From: QHCF01 sp003244275
Lineage (GTDB): Bacteria > Actinomycetota > Acidimicrobiia > Acidimicrobiales > QHCF01
Reading direction: 5' to 3'
Assembly: GCA_036806345.1 (NCBI GenBank)
Contig: DAIROT010000017.1
Span: 1 to 39,857 of the forward strand
Length of the DNA: 39,857 nucleotides
The translations under genes and the position numbers were made by a program. Shown one piece after another: positions 17,874-26,048 of this stretch. The notes beneath the pieces are model-generated. The model worked only from the letters and a program-made list of their open reading frames with translations, searched no databases and was not told where the DNA came from. The stretch's first letter is position 1. Each line of letters opens with the position of its first letter.

Positions 17874-19239
17874 CCTCAGTCTGGCATGCCAGGGGCAGGT
17901 GAAGGGTCAGGCAGGCGCCACCACCCACGGCGGCCTGGGCGGTGGCCGTGCCACCGTGCCACTCGGCCACCTGGCGCACGATGGCCAGGCCCAGGCCCGA
18001 TCCGGGGAGCCGACGGTCGACGGTGGCCCGATAGAAGCGGTCGAAGACGAAGGGGAGGTCGCCGGGGGGGATGCCCGGTCCGTGGTCTCGGACGCTGAGG
18101 GTGGCCTGACCAGGCGAGGTGACGCCCAGGATCACCTCGATCGTCGCCCCGGCCGGGCTCCACTTGACCGCGTTGTCGACCAGGTTGGCCACCGCCCGGT
18201 CCAGGCGCCCGGGATGGCCTCGGACCAGGACGAGTGCGGTCTGGGCCTCGAGGGCGACATGAGGGGCTCGGCGCTGAGCCCGGGCGACCACCGCGGTTAC
18301 CACCTCGTCCAGGCGCACGTCCTGGCTCATGGGCTCGGGGTCCGCGTCCCGGGCCAGATCGACCAGGTCGCCGACCAGGACTGTGAGGTCCTCCAACTGG
18401 GCGACGGTGTCGGACAGCAGGCGGGCGCGATCATCTGGTGCCAGCTCCTGAGCGGCTCGGGGCCCGGGCCCGTGAGCCAGGCCCTGGGCCAGGACCTCGA
18501 CGTTGGTCCGCAGGCTGGTGAGAGGGGTTCGCAGCTCGTGAGAGGCGTCCGCCACCACCTGGCGCTGAGCGCGCAGGGCGGCCTCCAGGGCAGCCATCAT
18601 GGTATTGAAGCTGGAGGCCAGCCGGGACAGCTCGTCGGAGCCAGTCACGTCCAGACGCCGGCTCAGGTCCCGGGTGGTGGCCACATGGATGGCGGCATCG
18701 GACAGGGCCAGCACGGGGGCGACGGCTCGGCCGGCCACCCAGCGCCCAGCCAGGGCGGCCACGGCGGCCCCTCCCAGGGTCACCAGGAGCAGGAAGAGCC
18801 CTAATTTGCGCAAGATACCGTTGACCTCGTCGAGCGACGTGGCCACTTGCAGCGCAGTGCGGGGGGCGACCCGCGAGGTGAGCACCAGCAGGTCCTCCTG
18901 GCCGACCGTCAGCTCGGAGACGAACGGGTCCTTGTCTCCGGCCGCCACCTGAGCGGCCTGGTCCACCAGCGGCAGGCTGAGCCCGTCGGGCCCCAGGTGG
19001 CTGACCCTGGAATCTGCGGTCACCAACTGGGCGTCGCCGCCCGGTGTCAGGGCCGATGGCCCTCCACCGGGGTTGGTGGCCTGGGCGGCCGTGAACGCCT
19101 GGGCCTGGCTGCGCAGGGAGGTGGCCAGGCTGGAGCGCAGCTCGGCCCGCACCACCAGGTAGGCGGCCAGGGCCACGCAGACCACCGCCAGAGTGACAGC
19201 TCCGGCGGTGACCACAGCCAGGCGAGCCCGGATGGTCAC
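17854..19239 (-). CDS. Two-component sensor histidine kinase, MprB-like
   Basis: 461 residues. TM1 spans about 7-30, followed by an extracytoplasmic sensor region of ~110 residues, TM2 about 146-166, a HAMP domain about 167-220 (RAVAPVLALSDAAIHVA), and a HisKA domain with 'DASHELRTPLTSLRTNVEVL' (phospho-acceptor His234). The HATPase_c domain has N box 'NLVDNAVKW' (352-), G1 'DHGPGIPP' and G2 'GSGLGLAIVRQVAEWHGG'. The start overlaps the response regulator stop by 4 nt (ATGA). Overall organisation resembles MprB (envelope stress), although the signal here is unknown. Its 3' end carries the first bases of the thiC riboswitch. Confidence 0.92.
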   Translation of the reverse strand: MTIRARLAVVTAGAVTLAVVCVALAAYLVVRAELRSSLATSLRSQAQAFTAAQATNPGGGPSALTPGGDAQLVTADSRVSHLGPDGLSLPLVDQAAQVAAGDKDPFVSELTVGQEDLLVLTSRVAPRTALQVATSLDEVNGILRKLGLFLLLVTLGGAAVAALAGRWVAGRAVAPVLALSDAAIHVATTRDLSRRLDVTGSDELSRLASSFNTMMAALEAALRAQRQVVADASHELRTPLTSLRTNVEVLAQGLAHGPGPRAAQELAPDDRARLLSDTVAQLEDLTVLVGDLVDLARDADPEPMSQDVRLDEVVTAVVARAQRRAPHVALEAQTALVLVRGHPGRLDRAVANLVDNAVKWSPAGATIEVILGVTSPGQATLSVRDHGPGIPPGDLPFVFDRFYRATVDRRLPGSGLGLAIVRQVAEWHGGTATAQAAVGGGACLTLHLPLACQTEETGARD

Positions 19240-19955
19240 GGCTGGGCTCGCAGCACGTAGCCCACCCCCCTCACGGTGTGGATGACGCGGGGTTCGCCCC
19301 CGGCCTCGGTCTTGCGCCGGAGGTAGCCGATGTAGACCTCCAGGGAGTTCGACGACGGCCCGAAGTCGTAGCCCCAGATCCGATCGAAGATCACCGATCG
19401 GGTGAGGACCTTGTTGGCATTGCGAACCAGCAGCTCCAGGAGGGACATCTCGGTCCTGGTCAGGTCGAGGCGGCGGCTGCCCCGGTGGGCCTGCCAGGCG
19501 TCAATGTCGATGGTGAGGTCACCAAAGCTCAACAGGTCAGGGCCGGGCTGGCCGCTGTCGGCCCGCAGGACGGCCGGTAGGGGGTCACCGGCTGAGTCCG
19601 TGCGGCGCAGGAGGGCTCGCACCCGGGCCAGCAACTCTTGGAGGGCGAACGGCTTCACCAGGTAGTCGTCGGCCCCCGCGTCGAGCCCGGCCACCCTGTC
19701 GGCCACCTGGTCGCGTGCGGTGAGGACCAGGATGGGAGTGGTGTCGCCCATGGCCCGCATGCGCCGGCACACCTCCAGGCCATCCACCACCGGCATCATG
19801 ACGTCGAGGACCACGGCATCGGGTCGATTGGCCGAGACGCGCCGCAGGGCGACCATGGCGTCCTCCGCCAGCTCGACCTGGTACCCCTCTACCGAAAGGG
19901 CCCGGTCCAAGGCGGAGCGGACCGCTGGCTCGTCATCAACCACCAGAATCCGCAC
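19236..19955 (-). CDS. OmpR-family response regulator, MprA-like
   Basis: 239 residues, GTG start (19953-19955). Receiver domain: acidic pair Asp7-Asp8, phospho-acceptor Asp51 in 'AVVLDVMMPVVDGLEVCRRM', Thr79 and Lys101 in 'DDYLVKPFALQELLARVRA'. The C-terminal winged helix has 'LDLTRTEMSLLELLVRN', 'FDRIWGYDFGPSSNSLEVYI' and 'RRKTE...VIHTVRGVGYVLR'. The sequence is close to MprA, and the downstream kinase is translationally coupled. It is divergent from the LolA-like/ABC operon across a 221-bp gap, so that operon is a candidate target (inference). Confidence 0.93.
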   Translation of the reverse strand: MRILVVDDEPAVRSALDRALSVEGYQVELAEDAMVALRRVSANRPDAVVLDVMMPVVDGLEVCRRMRAMGDTTPILVLTARDQVADRVAGLDAGADDYLVKPFALQELLARVRALLRRTDSAGDPLPAVLRADSGQPGPDLLSFGDLTIDIDAWQAHRGSRRLDLTRTEMSLLELLVRNANKVLTRSVIFDRIWGYDFGPSSNSLEVYIGYLRRKTEAGGEPRVIHTVRGVGYVLRAQP

Positions 19956-20176
19956 CTACACATCTTGCCGGGCCAGCGAGAGGCGGGGGAGGCGCCGCGA
20001 CTCGCTGGCCATGGTGGCGCCGGTCGGTATGGCGGCGGCTGGGAGAGCTTGACTCCAGGCTCGGCGGGACCAGTGGCTCATGGCAGGCCGAGGGTGGCGG
20101 CGACGTCGGGCCACTTCCTCGCATTCTCTCACCAACTTTTCACCTTCCTTTCAGGATCACCTGCTTTGCTGGGAAC

Positions 20177-21424
20177 ATGAGTGATACGAACGCCGCCTCC
20201 CCGAACGCACTCCTCCCCACGCCCCCCCTCCGGGGAGGACGCCCCCAGCGCATGCGGTGGTTGGTGCCGCCGGTGATGGCTGCGGTGCTGATAGGTGTGG
20301 TGGGCCTGGTGCCCCGCCTGGCTGGCGCCCAGGGCCGGCCCAAGCTGGCCCCCCTCAGTCCCGCCGCCCTCATCGCCAAGGTCGAGACGTCCAGGGTCGG
20401 TGGCCTTTCCGGCACTGTCCAGCTGACGCCCAACCTCGGGCTTCCCGACCTGGGTGCCCTGAGCGGGGCGGACGCAGGTGGCTCAGGAGATTCGGGCGTC
20501 CGCAAGTCGGGCGGCTCCGGCGCCGCGGGATCGGCCACGTCGTTGGTGACGTCCCTGCTGACGGCGCCGCAGACCGCCCAGGTGTTCTACGACGGTCCTG
20601 ACCACGTTCGCGTGGCGTTGGCCCAGGGACAGGGCGAGACCGACCTGATCCGCAACGGCGCTGACCTCTGGCTGTGGCAGAGCAAGTCCCAGCAGGTCAC
20701 TCACGCGGTGGTGCCGGTCGATCACTCAGGCACCGTCGTCTTTCCGACTACGGGCTCGGCCGCCTACAGGTCTACCCTGACCTTTAGGCCGCAAGCCCCA
20801 GCGGTCCCGCCCACGCCCCAGGCCGTAGCCAATAAGTTGCTCAGCTCGCTGGATCCTTCCACCCGGGTCTTCGTGCTCGATACCGCCTACGTGGCCGGTC
20901 GCTCGGCCTACGAGCTGGTCCTGGCGCCCAAGTCGTCCCAGAGCCTGGTCTCGGACGTGGTCATAGCGGTGGATTCTGCCACCGGGTTGCCCCTGCGAGT
21001 GCAGGTGGTGAGTCGCTCCAGCACCAAGCCGGCCCTGGAGCTGGGCTACAGCTCCATCAGCTTCGCCACCCCGGCCGCCTCCAACTTCGCCTTCTCCCCG
21101 CCACCGGGGGCCAAGGTCGACACCGTGGCTCCAGGTGACAAGGGCCATCATCACAGCGGGACCGCCGGCCACCAGACCCAGGCTGCCGCCTCCTCGGTGG
21201 TGGGCACTGGCTGGGACAGCATCGCGGTGATCAAGGGCGTCGACCTCACCGGATCCCAGCTGGCCACGCTGCTACGGACGGCCACCCCAGTGAGCGGTGC
21301 CTGGGGATCGGGTCGGCTGTTCACCACCTCGCTGGCTAACGCCCTGGTCCTGCCCAATGGGACGGTCCTGGTCGGGGCGGTCACGCCACAGGCTCTGGAG
21401 TCGGCCGCCGCCGGCTCGAAGTAG
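20177..21424 (+). CDS. Membrane-anchored LolA/RseB-like protein
   Basis: 415 residues. After a Pro-rich cytoplasmic stretch there is one membrane segment (about 27-50, WLVPPVMAAVLIGVVGLVP), so the rest lies outside the cytoplasm. That part looks like the LolA/MucB-RseB fold used by actinobacterial 'sigma-E regulatory/outer-membrane lipoprotein-sorting' homologues: 'AQVFYDGPDHVRVALAQGQG', 'DLIRNGADLWLWQSKSQQV', 'YELVLAPKSSQSLVSDVVIA' and 'GLPLRVQV'. A His/Ala linker precedes a C-terminal domain (about 335-415). This gene commonly precedes an ABC ATPase and permease, as here. The biochemical role is unknown; lipid or lipoprotein handling or envelope stress sensing are possibilities. Confidence 0.78.
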   Translation: MSDTNAASPNALLPTPPLRGGRPQRMRWLVPPVMAAVLIGVVGLVPRLAGAQGRPKLAPLSPAALIAKVETSRVGGLSGTVQLTPNLGLPDLGALSGADAGGSGDSGVRKSGGSGAAGSATSLVTSLLTAPQTAQVFYDGPDHVRVALAQGQGETDLIRNGADLWLWQSKSQQVTHAVVPVDHSGTVVFPTTGSAAYRSTLTFRPQAPAVPPTPQAVANKLLSSLDPSTRVFVLDTAYVAGRSAYELVLAPKSSQSLVSDVVIAVDSATGLPLRVQVVSRSSTKPALELGYSSISFATPAASNFAFSPPPGAKVDTVAPGDKGHHHSGTAGHQTQAAASSVVGTGWDSIAVIKGVDLTGSQLATLLRTATPVSGAWGSGRLFTTSLANALVLPNGTVLVGAVTPQALESAAAGSK

Positions 21425-21440
21425 GAACGGCACGAGCGGC

Positions 21441-22418
21441 GTGGCCGCCACTGTCCCGACCAACGCCGTCCCGTTGACCAGCGCTGACGGGTTGGTCATC
21501 GAGACGACCGGCCTGACCAAGCGCCTGGGGGGCCGGGCGGTGGTGGACGGCATCGACCTGGCCGTGCCCGAGGGGGCAGTGTTCGGCTTCCTCGGGCCCA
21601 ACGGGTCGGGTAAGACGACGACCATCCGCATGCTGCTGGGCCTGGCCTTCGCCTCCTCCGGCCAGGTCCGAGTGTTGGGCCAGGAGATACCTGCCCTGGC
21701 CAGCCGAGCCCTGCCCCATGTCGGCGCCCTGGTGGAGGGCCCGGCCTTCTATCCGTGGCTGTCCGGCGAGGCCAATCTGGCCCGGTTGGATCAGATCGGT
21801 CCCTCCACCGGGACTGGGACTCGAAGCCAGCGCATCGAGGTGGCCCTGGGCAGGGTGGGCCTGGGGGCGGCGGCCAAGAAGCGGTTCAGGGCTTACTCCC
21901 TGGGCATGCGCCAACGCCTGGGTTTGGCTGCCGCTCTGGTGCGACCCTGCCGCCTGCTCATCCTGGACGAGCCCACCAACGGCCTGGACCCCCAGGGCAC
22001 CAGGGAGGTCCGGACCCTGGTGCGAGAGATGGCCAACGAGGGGACCACGGTGTTCTTGTCGAGCCATCTCCTCTCGGAGGTCGAGCAGGTGTGTACCCAT
22101 GCGGCGGTTATGCGGGTCGGGCGGATCGTGGCCCAGGGGCCGATGGAGGCCCTGCGGGCCACCCAGCAGCGCCTCCTCAAGGTGGAGACGCCCGACCTCG
22201 ACATGGCCGTCAAGGTGCTGGGTGCCCTGGACGGGGTGGGCCTGGCGACGTCGTCAGATGGCCTGGTGAAGGCCGAGCTGTGCGGGGCCCTCCCCGAGGT
22301 GTGCACCAGCGCCCTGGTGGGTGCCGGCGTCAGGGTCCGCTCACTGACCAGCGAGGTGCCCAGCCTGGAGGACATGTTCGTGGCCCTGACCGGGGAGGGG
22401 TTCGATGTGGCTGAGTGA
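21441..22418 (+). CDS. ABC transporter ATP-binding protein
   Basis: 325 residues from GTG 21441; the open frame extends further upstream but only as antisense-like sequence within the previous gene. Motifs are Walker A 'GPNGSGKTTTIRML', Q-loop region around 'VGALVEGPAFYPWLSGEANL', signature 'YSLGMRQRLGLAAAL', Walker B 'LLILDEPTNGLDPQG' and H-loop 'FLSSHLLSEVE'. The C-terminal ~90 residues form the extra domain usual in CcmA/DrrA/BcrA-type ATPases. It pairs with the overlapping permease gene; the substrate is unknown. Confidence 0.92.
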   Translation: MAATVPTNAVPLTSADGLVIETTGLTKRLGGRAVVDGIDLAVPEGAVFGFLGPNGSGKTTTIRMLLGLAFASSGQVRVLGQEIPALASRALPHVGALVEGPAFYPWLSGEANLARLDQIGPSTGTGTRSQRIEVALGRVGLGAAAKKRFRAYSLGMRQRLGLAAALVRPCRLLILDEPTNGLDPQGTREVRTLVREMANEGTTVFLSSHLLSEVEQVCTHAAVMRVGRIVAQGPMEALRATQQRLLKVETPDLDMAVKVLGALDGVGLATSSDGLVKAELCGALPEVCTSALVGAGVRVRSLTSEVPSLEDMFVALTGEGFDVAE

Positions 22419-23211
22419 GCTGAAGCAACTCTTCGGGAGGCGCCGCACCAAGGCCCTCCTGGGTGCGCTGGCAGCCATACCCGTCCTGGCGGCGGTGGCC
22501 GTCAGGCTCTTCTCGACCAGCGGCTCGGGCGGGGGAGGGGGTCCCGGCTTCTTCGACCAGATCACCCACAACGGAGTCTTCGTGGCGCTCGGGGGCCTGG
22601 CGGTGGCCATCCCCTTCTTCATTCCTCTGACGGTCTCGGTGGTCTCGGGTGACACGCTGGCCGGGGAGGCCAGTCTGGGCACTCTGCGGGCCCTGTTGGC
22701 TCGACCGGTGGGTCGGCCCCGGCTGTTGCTGGCCAAGCTGACCAGCACCATGGCCTTTTGCGTGGCGGCCGCCATGGTGGTGGTGGTGGCCGGGCTCATC
22801 GCCGGAGCCATCCTCTTCCCCCTCGGGCGGGTCACCACGCTCTCCGGCTTCACCATCTCCCTGGCCGATGGAGTGCTGCGGTCATTGCTGGCTGGCCTCG
22901 TGGTCGGAGGCTCGATGTTCGGCCTGGCCTGCATCGGGCTGTTCATATCAACCCTGACCGAGATCCCGGTGGGGGCCATGGCCGCTACTGCCGCCATCGC
23001 CATCGCCATCCAGATCGCCGACAGCATCTCTCAGCTGCACGCCATCCAGCCCTACCTGCTGACCCATCACTGGCTGGCCTTCGGCGATCTCATGCGGGTG
23101 CCGATCAACTTCGGGAACATCGTCTCGGACATGATCCTCCAGCTGGCCTGGGGAGCGGTTTTCCTGGCTGCCGCGTGGGCCAGGTTCACCACTCATGACG
23201 TGCTGGCTTGA
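22405..23211 (+). CDS. ABC-2 type permease
   Basis: 268 residues, with the ATG 14 nt before the ATPase stop and a strong SD (GGGGAGGGG). Six hydrophobic segments are visible, starting with 'ALLGALAAIPVLAAVAVRLF' and ending 'LQLAWGAVFLAAAWARF'. 'GDTLAGEASLGTLRALLARPVGRPRLLLAK' is the typical cytoplasmic coupling segment of ABC-2/NatB/DrrB-like permeases. Together with the ATPase it forms an exporter, probably with the LolA-like protein as accessory. Confidence 0.9.
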   Translation: MWLSELKQLFGRRRTKALLGALAAIPVLAAVAVRLFSTSGSGGGGGPGFFDQITHNGVFVALGGLAVAIPFFIPLTVSVVSGDTLAGEASLGTLRALLARPVGRPRLLLAKLTSTMAFCVAAAMVVVVAGLIAGAILFPLGRVTTLSGFTISLADGVLRSLLAGLVVGGSMFGLACIGLFISTLTEIPVGAMAATAAIAIAIQIADSISQLHAIQPYLLTHHWLAFGDLMRVPINFGNIVSDMILQLAWGAVFLAAAWARFTTHDVLA

Positions 23212-23222
23212 GCCGCCGGCCG

Positions 23223-23323
23223 GCGGAGCTGGGTGAGCTGTTCGGCTGAGCCGCACCACCGTGTACCGGGCCATCGAGCGAGGCCGAGCCCCCACCGTCC
23301 CGGCCGACGGGTCAATGATCTGA
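23223..23323 (+). pseudogene. Remnant of a recombinase/excisionase-type helix-turn-helix
   Basis: In two frames joined by a one-base shift at about 23246, the translation reads AELGELFG then 'LSRTTVYRAIERGRAP' and ends at TGA 23321-23323. This is the C-terminal helix-turn-helix of serine recombinases or excisionase-like proteins. No start or catalytic part is present. It marks the left edge of a stretch with other broken genes. Confidence 0.5.
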
Positions 23324-23582
23324 AGGTCAGATGGTCACCTCGTGACATCTTTTGGGAGAACCGGAGAGACATACGATGTGCTTGTGGCCCACGTGCGGTT
23401 AGGAAGCCAGCGGGTGGGCTTGTTCAGGTCAGCATCGAGGTCTTGGAGGTCGGTCGGTGACCTACCGGGGGGAGCTGCGCCGAGCCGAAGCCAGGCGGGT
23501 TGATGTACTCACAGCTGCTGGGGGACTGGCCGAAAGGCGGTCGCGAATCGGATGGTCGACGGCTCGGAACTGGTCGACCCCG
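23324..23582. other. Stretch without a recognisable gene
   Basis: Open frames occur on both strands but none has a convincing start with SD or a recognisable product. With the flanking remnants it looks like decayed sequence. Confidence 0.5.
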
Positions 23583-23715
23583 CACGCCGTGCTTGGTCAT
23601 GATCGACGCGCTGGCGTCGATCAGCAGCTGGGTGTGGCTCACGCCGGGCGAGCGGGTCAGGGGTGTGTTGATGAAGGGCAGTGAGGTTCGAGAAGTCGAG
23701 GCTCTCTGTCGTCAT
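23583..23715 (-). pseudogene. N-terminal fragment of a flavodoxin-family NAD(P)H-dependent oxidoreductase
   Basis: From ATG 23715 the protein reads MTTESLDFSNLTAL. After a one-base deletion it continues in the next frame as 'FINTPLTRSPGVSHTQLLID' and 'ASASIMTKHGV'. This is the start of the FMN-binding flavodoxin-like family (usually FxNCTLKRSPxxSHTQGL...). Homology stops at about 23583, so roughly 40 of about 200 residues remain. It lies downstream of the ECF sigma gene on the same strand, so it was probably once part of that unit. Confidence 0.65.
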
Positions 23716-23826
23716 GACCGCAACGTACTGACGCGAGCAGGTCGGCGTTCGATCCCAGCGCGGTCTCCCATGGTGCAGACGCAACGCACGGCCTGCTCGA
23801 CTGTGGCGCGTACATCCCGAGGGAGG

Positions 23827-24882
23827 TCACTCGCGGCTGTGGATGTCCGCGGTTGTCACACTCCGCAGGGCGGCAGTGAGTCGGGCGACGAACTGCGGTG
23901 CTGCGGTCGGGGCGAGGCCAGCTGTGACGTCGAGCATGCGCCGCACCTGAGCGACGTATCCGTTGCAGTACTGGCAGGCGGCGAGGTGTTGCTCGACGCG
24001 GTCTCGCAGCCCCGTTTCGAGCGCACCCTCGAGGTAATCGGTCACGAGCTCGACCAGCTGCCGGCACACCACCTGTTCACCGGAGCCAGGAAGACGTGGC
24101 CGACGCTGAGCCGCGGAATCGGTCACCCGCACCATCCTCGATTCGGTCGGTGCCGGGATTGGATGCCCGATGCTCATCGCCGCGTAGCGTTCGACGGCGG
24201 CCCGAACTCTGCTGCGGGCCCGGTGGAGCAATACCCGCTGATTGCCGTCAGTTAGCGCAAACAGCTCGCCGACCTCCTCTCGCGACAGGCCCAGAACGTC
24301 CCTGGCGGTCATCACGGCGCGTTGTCGCCCCGATAGCGCTGCCAGCGCTGTATCGATGACACCGCGCAGTTCTCCCGCGTCCAACTGCTCCTCGGGCAGT
24401 TGATCCCAGCGCAGCGGCGGCAACGCCCAGTGACCGCTCCGCGGATGGAAGCGCGCCGGATCGACCGCAGGTGCCCGTTCATCTTCGAGTTCGGCCCGCC
24501 AGGTCGCCGAGAACGGAACGGTGCGGCGCTCTCGCCCTTCCGCGCGGCGGGCGGTGTTGATGACGATGCCCAGCACCCACGTGCGCAGCGCGCTACGGCT
24601 CTCGAAGCGTTCGATCTGGCTTAGCACCGTGACCCAGGTGTCTTGGACGGCGTCCTCGGCCGAGGTATCGCTGGATGTGTGCGCGCGTGCCAGTCGCAAC
24701 ATGCTGGGCGTCCACGCCGCCACCAGCTGCCTGACGCCGGCCTCGTCGCAAGACTGCAGGGCGGCGATAGCGCTGGCGTCATCGAGGGCGGCGACCACCT
24801 CGGCAGTCTCCCATGCCCTCGGCCATGCCCTGTCTCGGACCGCCGGGGAGAGCGGAAGAGAATAGACATTCGGTCCGAACAT
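23827..24882 (-). CDS. ECF sigma factor fused to a C-terminal ZAS-like zinc-binding domain
   Basis: 351 residues. Sigma region 2 covers about 48-113 (LVAAWTPSMLRLARAHTS, 'AEDAVQDTWVTVLSQIERFE', 'LRTWVLGIVINTARR'). Region 4 covers about 177-232 (ALAALSGRQRAVMTARDVL, 'SREEVGELFALTDGNQRVLL'). After a Pro/Arg linker, residues 271-345 look like a zinc anti-sigma (zf-HC2) domain: Cys273, then 'HLAACQYC' (His299, Cys303, Cys306; Hx3CxxC). No membrane segment is present. Normally such a domain is a separate anti-sigma protein; here no stop intervenes. A GTG at 24126 with GAGG 8 nt before it could also start the zinc domain separately. The sigma start could be ATG 24882 or GTG 24798 (GGGAG upstream). 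Divergent from the DUF417 gene. Confidence 0.85.
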   Translation of the reverse strand: MFGPNVYSLPLSPAVRDRAWPRAWETAEVVAALDDASAIAALQSCDEAGVRQLVAAWTPSMLRLARAHTSSDTSAEDAVQDTWVTVLSQIERFESRSALRTWVLGIVINTARRAEGRERRTVPFSATWRAELEDERAPAVDPARFHPRSGHWALPPLRWDQLPEEQLDAGELRGVIDTALAALSGRQRAVMTARDVLGLSREEVGELFALTDGNQRVLLHRARSRVRAAVERYAAMSIGHPIPAPTESRMVRVTDSAAQRRPRLPGSGEQVVCRQLVELVTDYLEGALETGLRDRVEQHLAACQYCNGYVAQVRRMLDVTAGLAPTAAPQFVARLTAALRSVTTADIHSRE

Positions 24883-24906
24883 CTGTAACGAAAGCGGCGC
24901 TGGCGG

Positions 24907-24930
24907 GACTCAATGTTGACCAAAGGTTCC
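24907..24930 (-). promoter_or_regulatory. Possible ECF-type promoter of the sigma gene
   Basis: On the minus strand GGAACC (complement of 24925-24930) is followed, 15 nt later, by GTC (complement of 24907-24909). GGAAC is the usual -35 core of ECF promoters, so this may be autoregulatory. The -10 match and spacing are weak. Confidence 0.3.
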
Positions 24931-25069
24931 GAGCGCTGCGCAAACCGCTCGTCGCCTTCTGGATGCAATCCCGTCAGTGATGAGCAGCATCCGGGCCAGG
25001 TTGAGCTCGACCCCTTCGCCGCGCGATCTGGTACCAGCGTTGACCTCCGACGCTCTGCACGAAGGCAAC

Positions 25070-25115
25070 ACCAACAAAGGGACATCAACAATACCAACAA
25101 AGGGACATCAACAAT
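25070..25115 (+). repeat. Perfect 23-bp tandem duplication spanning the DUF417 ribosome-binding site
   Basis: The same 23 bases occur at 25070-25092 and 25093-25115. Each copy contains AAAGGGA as SD followed by CATCAACAAT. Only the second copy is followed by G to give the ATG start; the first yields ATA. Confidence 0.92.
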
Positions 25116-25581
25116 GAAAACACGACGCGACACCACTGAAGACCTTCAATTGGTCGGAACTGCGATCCTGCGTTCCGCGCTGGCGCTGAACCTCGTGTGG
25201 ATCGGCACCCTGAAATTCGAGGACTACGAGGTGGAGAACATCCAACCTCTGGTCTCCTCGAGCCCACTATTTGCTCCCATCCTTGAGAAGCTCGGCGAGA
25301 AGAAAATGGCAAAGATCGTGGGGCTGACCGAGATCGCGTTGGGATCGTTGATCGCCGCGAAGCCGCTCGCCCCTCGAGCCTCCGCGCTCGGCGGCCTTGG
25401 AGCAGTCGGAATGTTCGCCACAACCCTCAGCTTTCTCCTCACGACACCGGGTGTCTGGCAAGAGGACCACGGCCCCCCGAAACTATCGATGGTCGGGCAG
25501 TTCTTGATCAAGGACAGCGTGTTCCTCGGGGCATCGCTTCTCGCCATCGCTGAGTCGTTGCGCGCCGCCCGGGGACGCTAA
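25114..25581 (+). CDS. DUF417 (YkgB/RclC-like) membrane protein
   Basis: 155 residues from ATG 25114 (SD AAAGGGA, 8 nt). Conserved family blocks are 'LVWIGTLKFEDYEVENIQPL', 'SSPLFAPIL', 'VGLTEIALGSLIAAKP', 'TLSFLLTTPGVW' and 'GQFLIKDSVFLGASLLA'; about four membrane helices. RclC of E. coli belongs to this family and is needed for survival of reactive chlorine stress; the molecular activity is unknown. The base composition looks clearly less GC-rich than the neighbours, suggesting transfer. It is divergent from the ECF-zinc fusion gene, so control by that sigma factor is plausible. Confidence 0.87.
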   Translation: MKTRRDTTEDLQLVGTAILRSALALNLVWIGTLKFEDYEVENIQPLVSSSPLFAPILEKLGEKKMAKIVGLTEIALGSLIAAKPLAPRASALGGLGAVGMFATTLSFLLTTPGVWQEDHGPPKLSMVGQFLIKDSVFLGASLLAIAESLRAARGR

Positions 25582-25721
25582 TGGGGATCGACCAGCTTGC
25601 TCTTTGAGTGAGTGAGACTGGTCACCGAGCCACCAACAGGTGAGCACTGTTTGAGGCAGGGCCTTTGAGCCGTAGGTCTCGATCGTGCCCCTGTTGGTCG
25701 GTGAGGTCCCTTGGATGGCTG

Positions 25722-25850
25722 GTGGGTTGCGTGGGCAGGGGTGCCAAGCTTGCCGATGAGCGGCAGGAGGGTCGTCGGGTTGAGTGGCTTGCCAGGGCGC
25801 CGGCCAGGAAACAACCATCGGCAGTTCGGGTTGGCGGCGCTGTTCATGGT
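25722..25850 (-). pseudogene. Tyrosine recombinase/integrase remnant
   Basis: On the minus strand the translation around 25847-25722 includes 'WLFPGRRPGKPLNPTTLL' and 'IGKLGTPAHATH', the typical segment before the catalytic His-x-x-Arg region of integrase-like proteins. The catalytic residues are not found in any frame further on, and no upstream part is seen. It is a fragment that closes the right side of the disturbed region 23.2-25.9 kb. Confidence 0.55.
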
Positions 25851-26034
25851 GGTCCGGTGGCCGACGAGGCGGACCACGAGTGGGGAGCACCGGCCTGGGC
25901 GCCCCCTGCGTTCGAGGACCTGGACCCGAGCGGCTGGCAACGCAGCCTGCGCCACCCCCGGCCGCCGACAGGAGAGTAGGCGGCTCCTCCTACCCGGCAC
26001 CCCTGGAGCCGGCGGTACGCAGTATCCAGTGCGA
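25851..26034. other. Gap before gcvH without a recognised gene
   Basis: A plus-strand open frame (25665-25979) ends with an acidic, Trp/Pro-rich stretch (VADEADHEWGAPAWAPPAFE) but has no SD and no recognised family. No glycine riboswitch was found. Confidence 0.4.
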
Positions 26035-26040
26035 TAGCGT
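26035..26040 (+). promoter_or_regulatory. -10 box of gcvH
   Basis: TAGCGT lies 8 nt before the gcvH ATG with no SD, so the mRNA is probably leaderless. Confidence 0.4.
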
Positions 26041-26048
26041 CGCCGTCC

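Noticed and set aside
25665..25979. Plus-strand open frame before gcvH as a gene
   Set aside because: It has no SD, no recognised family, and overlaps an integrase remnant on the other strand; kept only as a note.
25851..26048. Glycine riboswitch before gcvH
   Set aside because: The conserved GCCGAAGG-type core and tandem aptamer layout are missing; only short GC hairpins are present.
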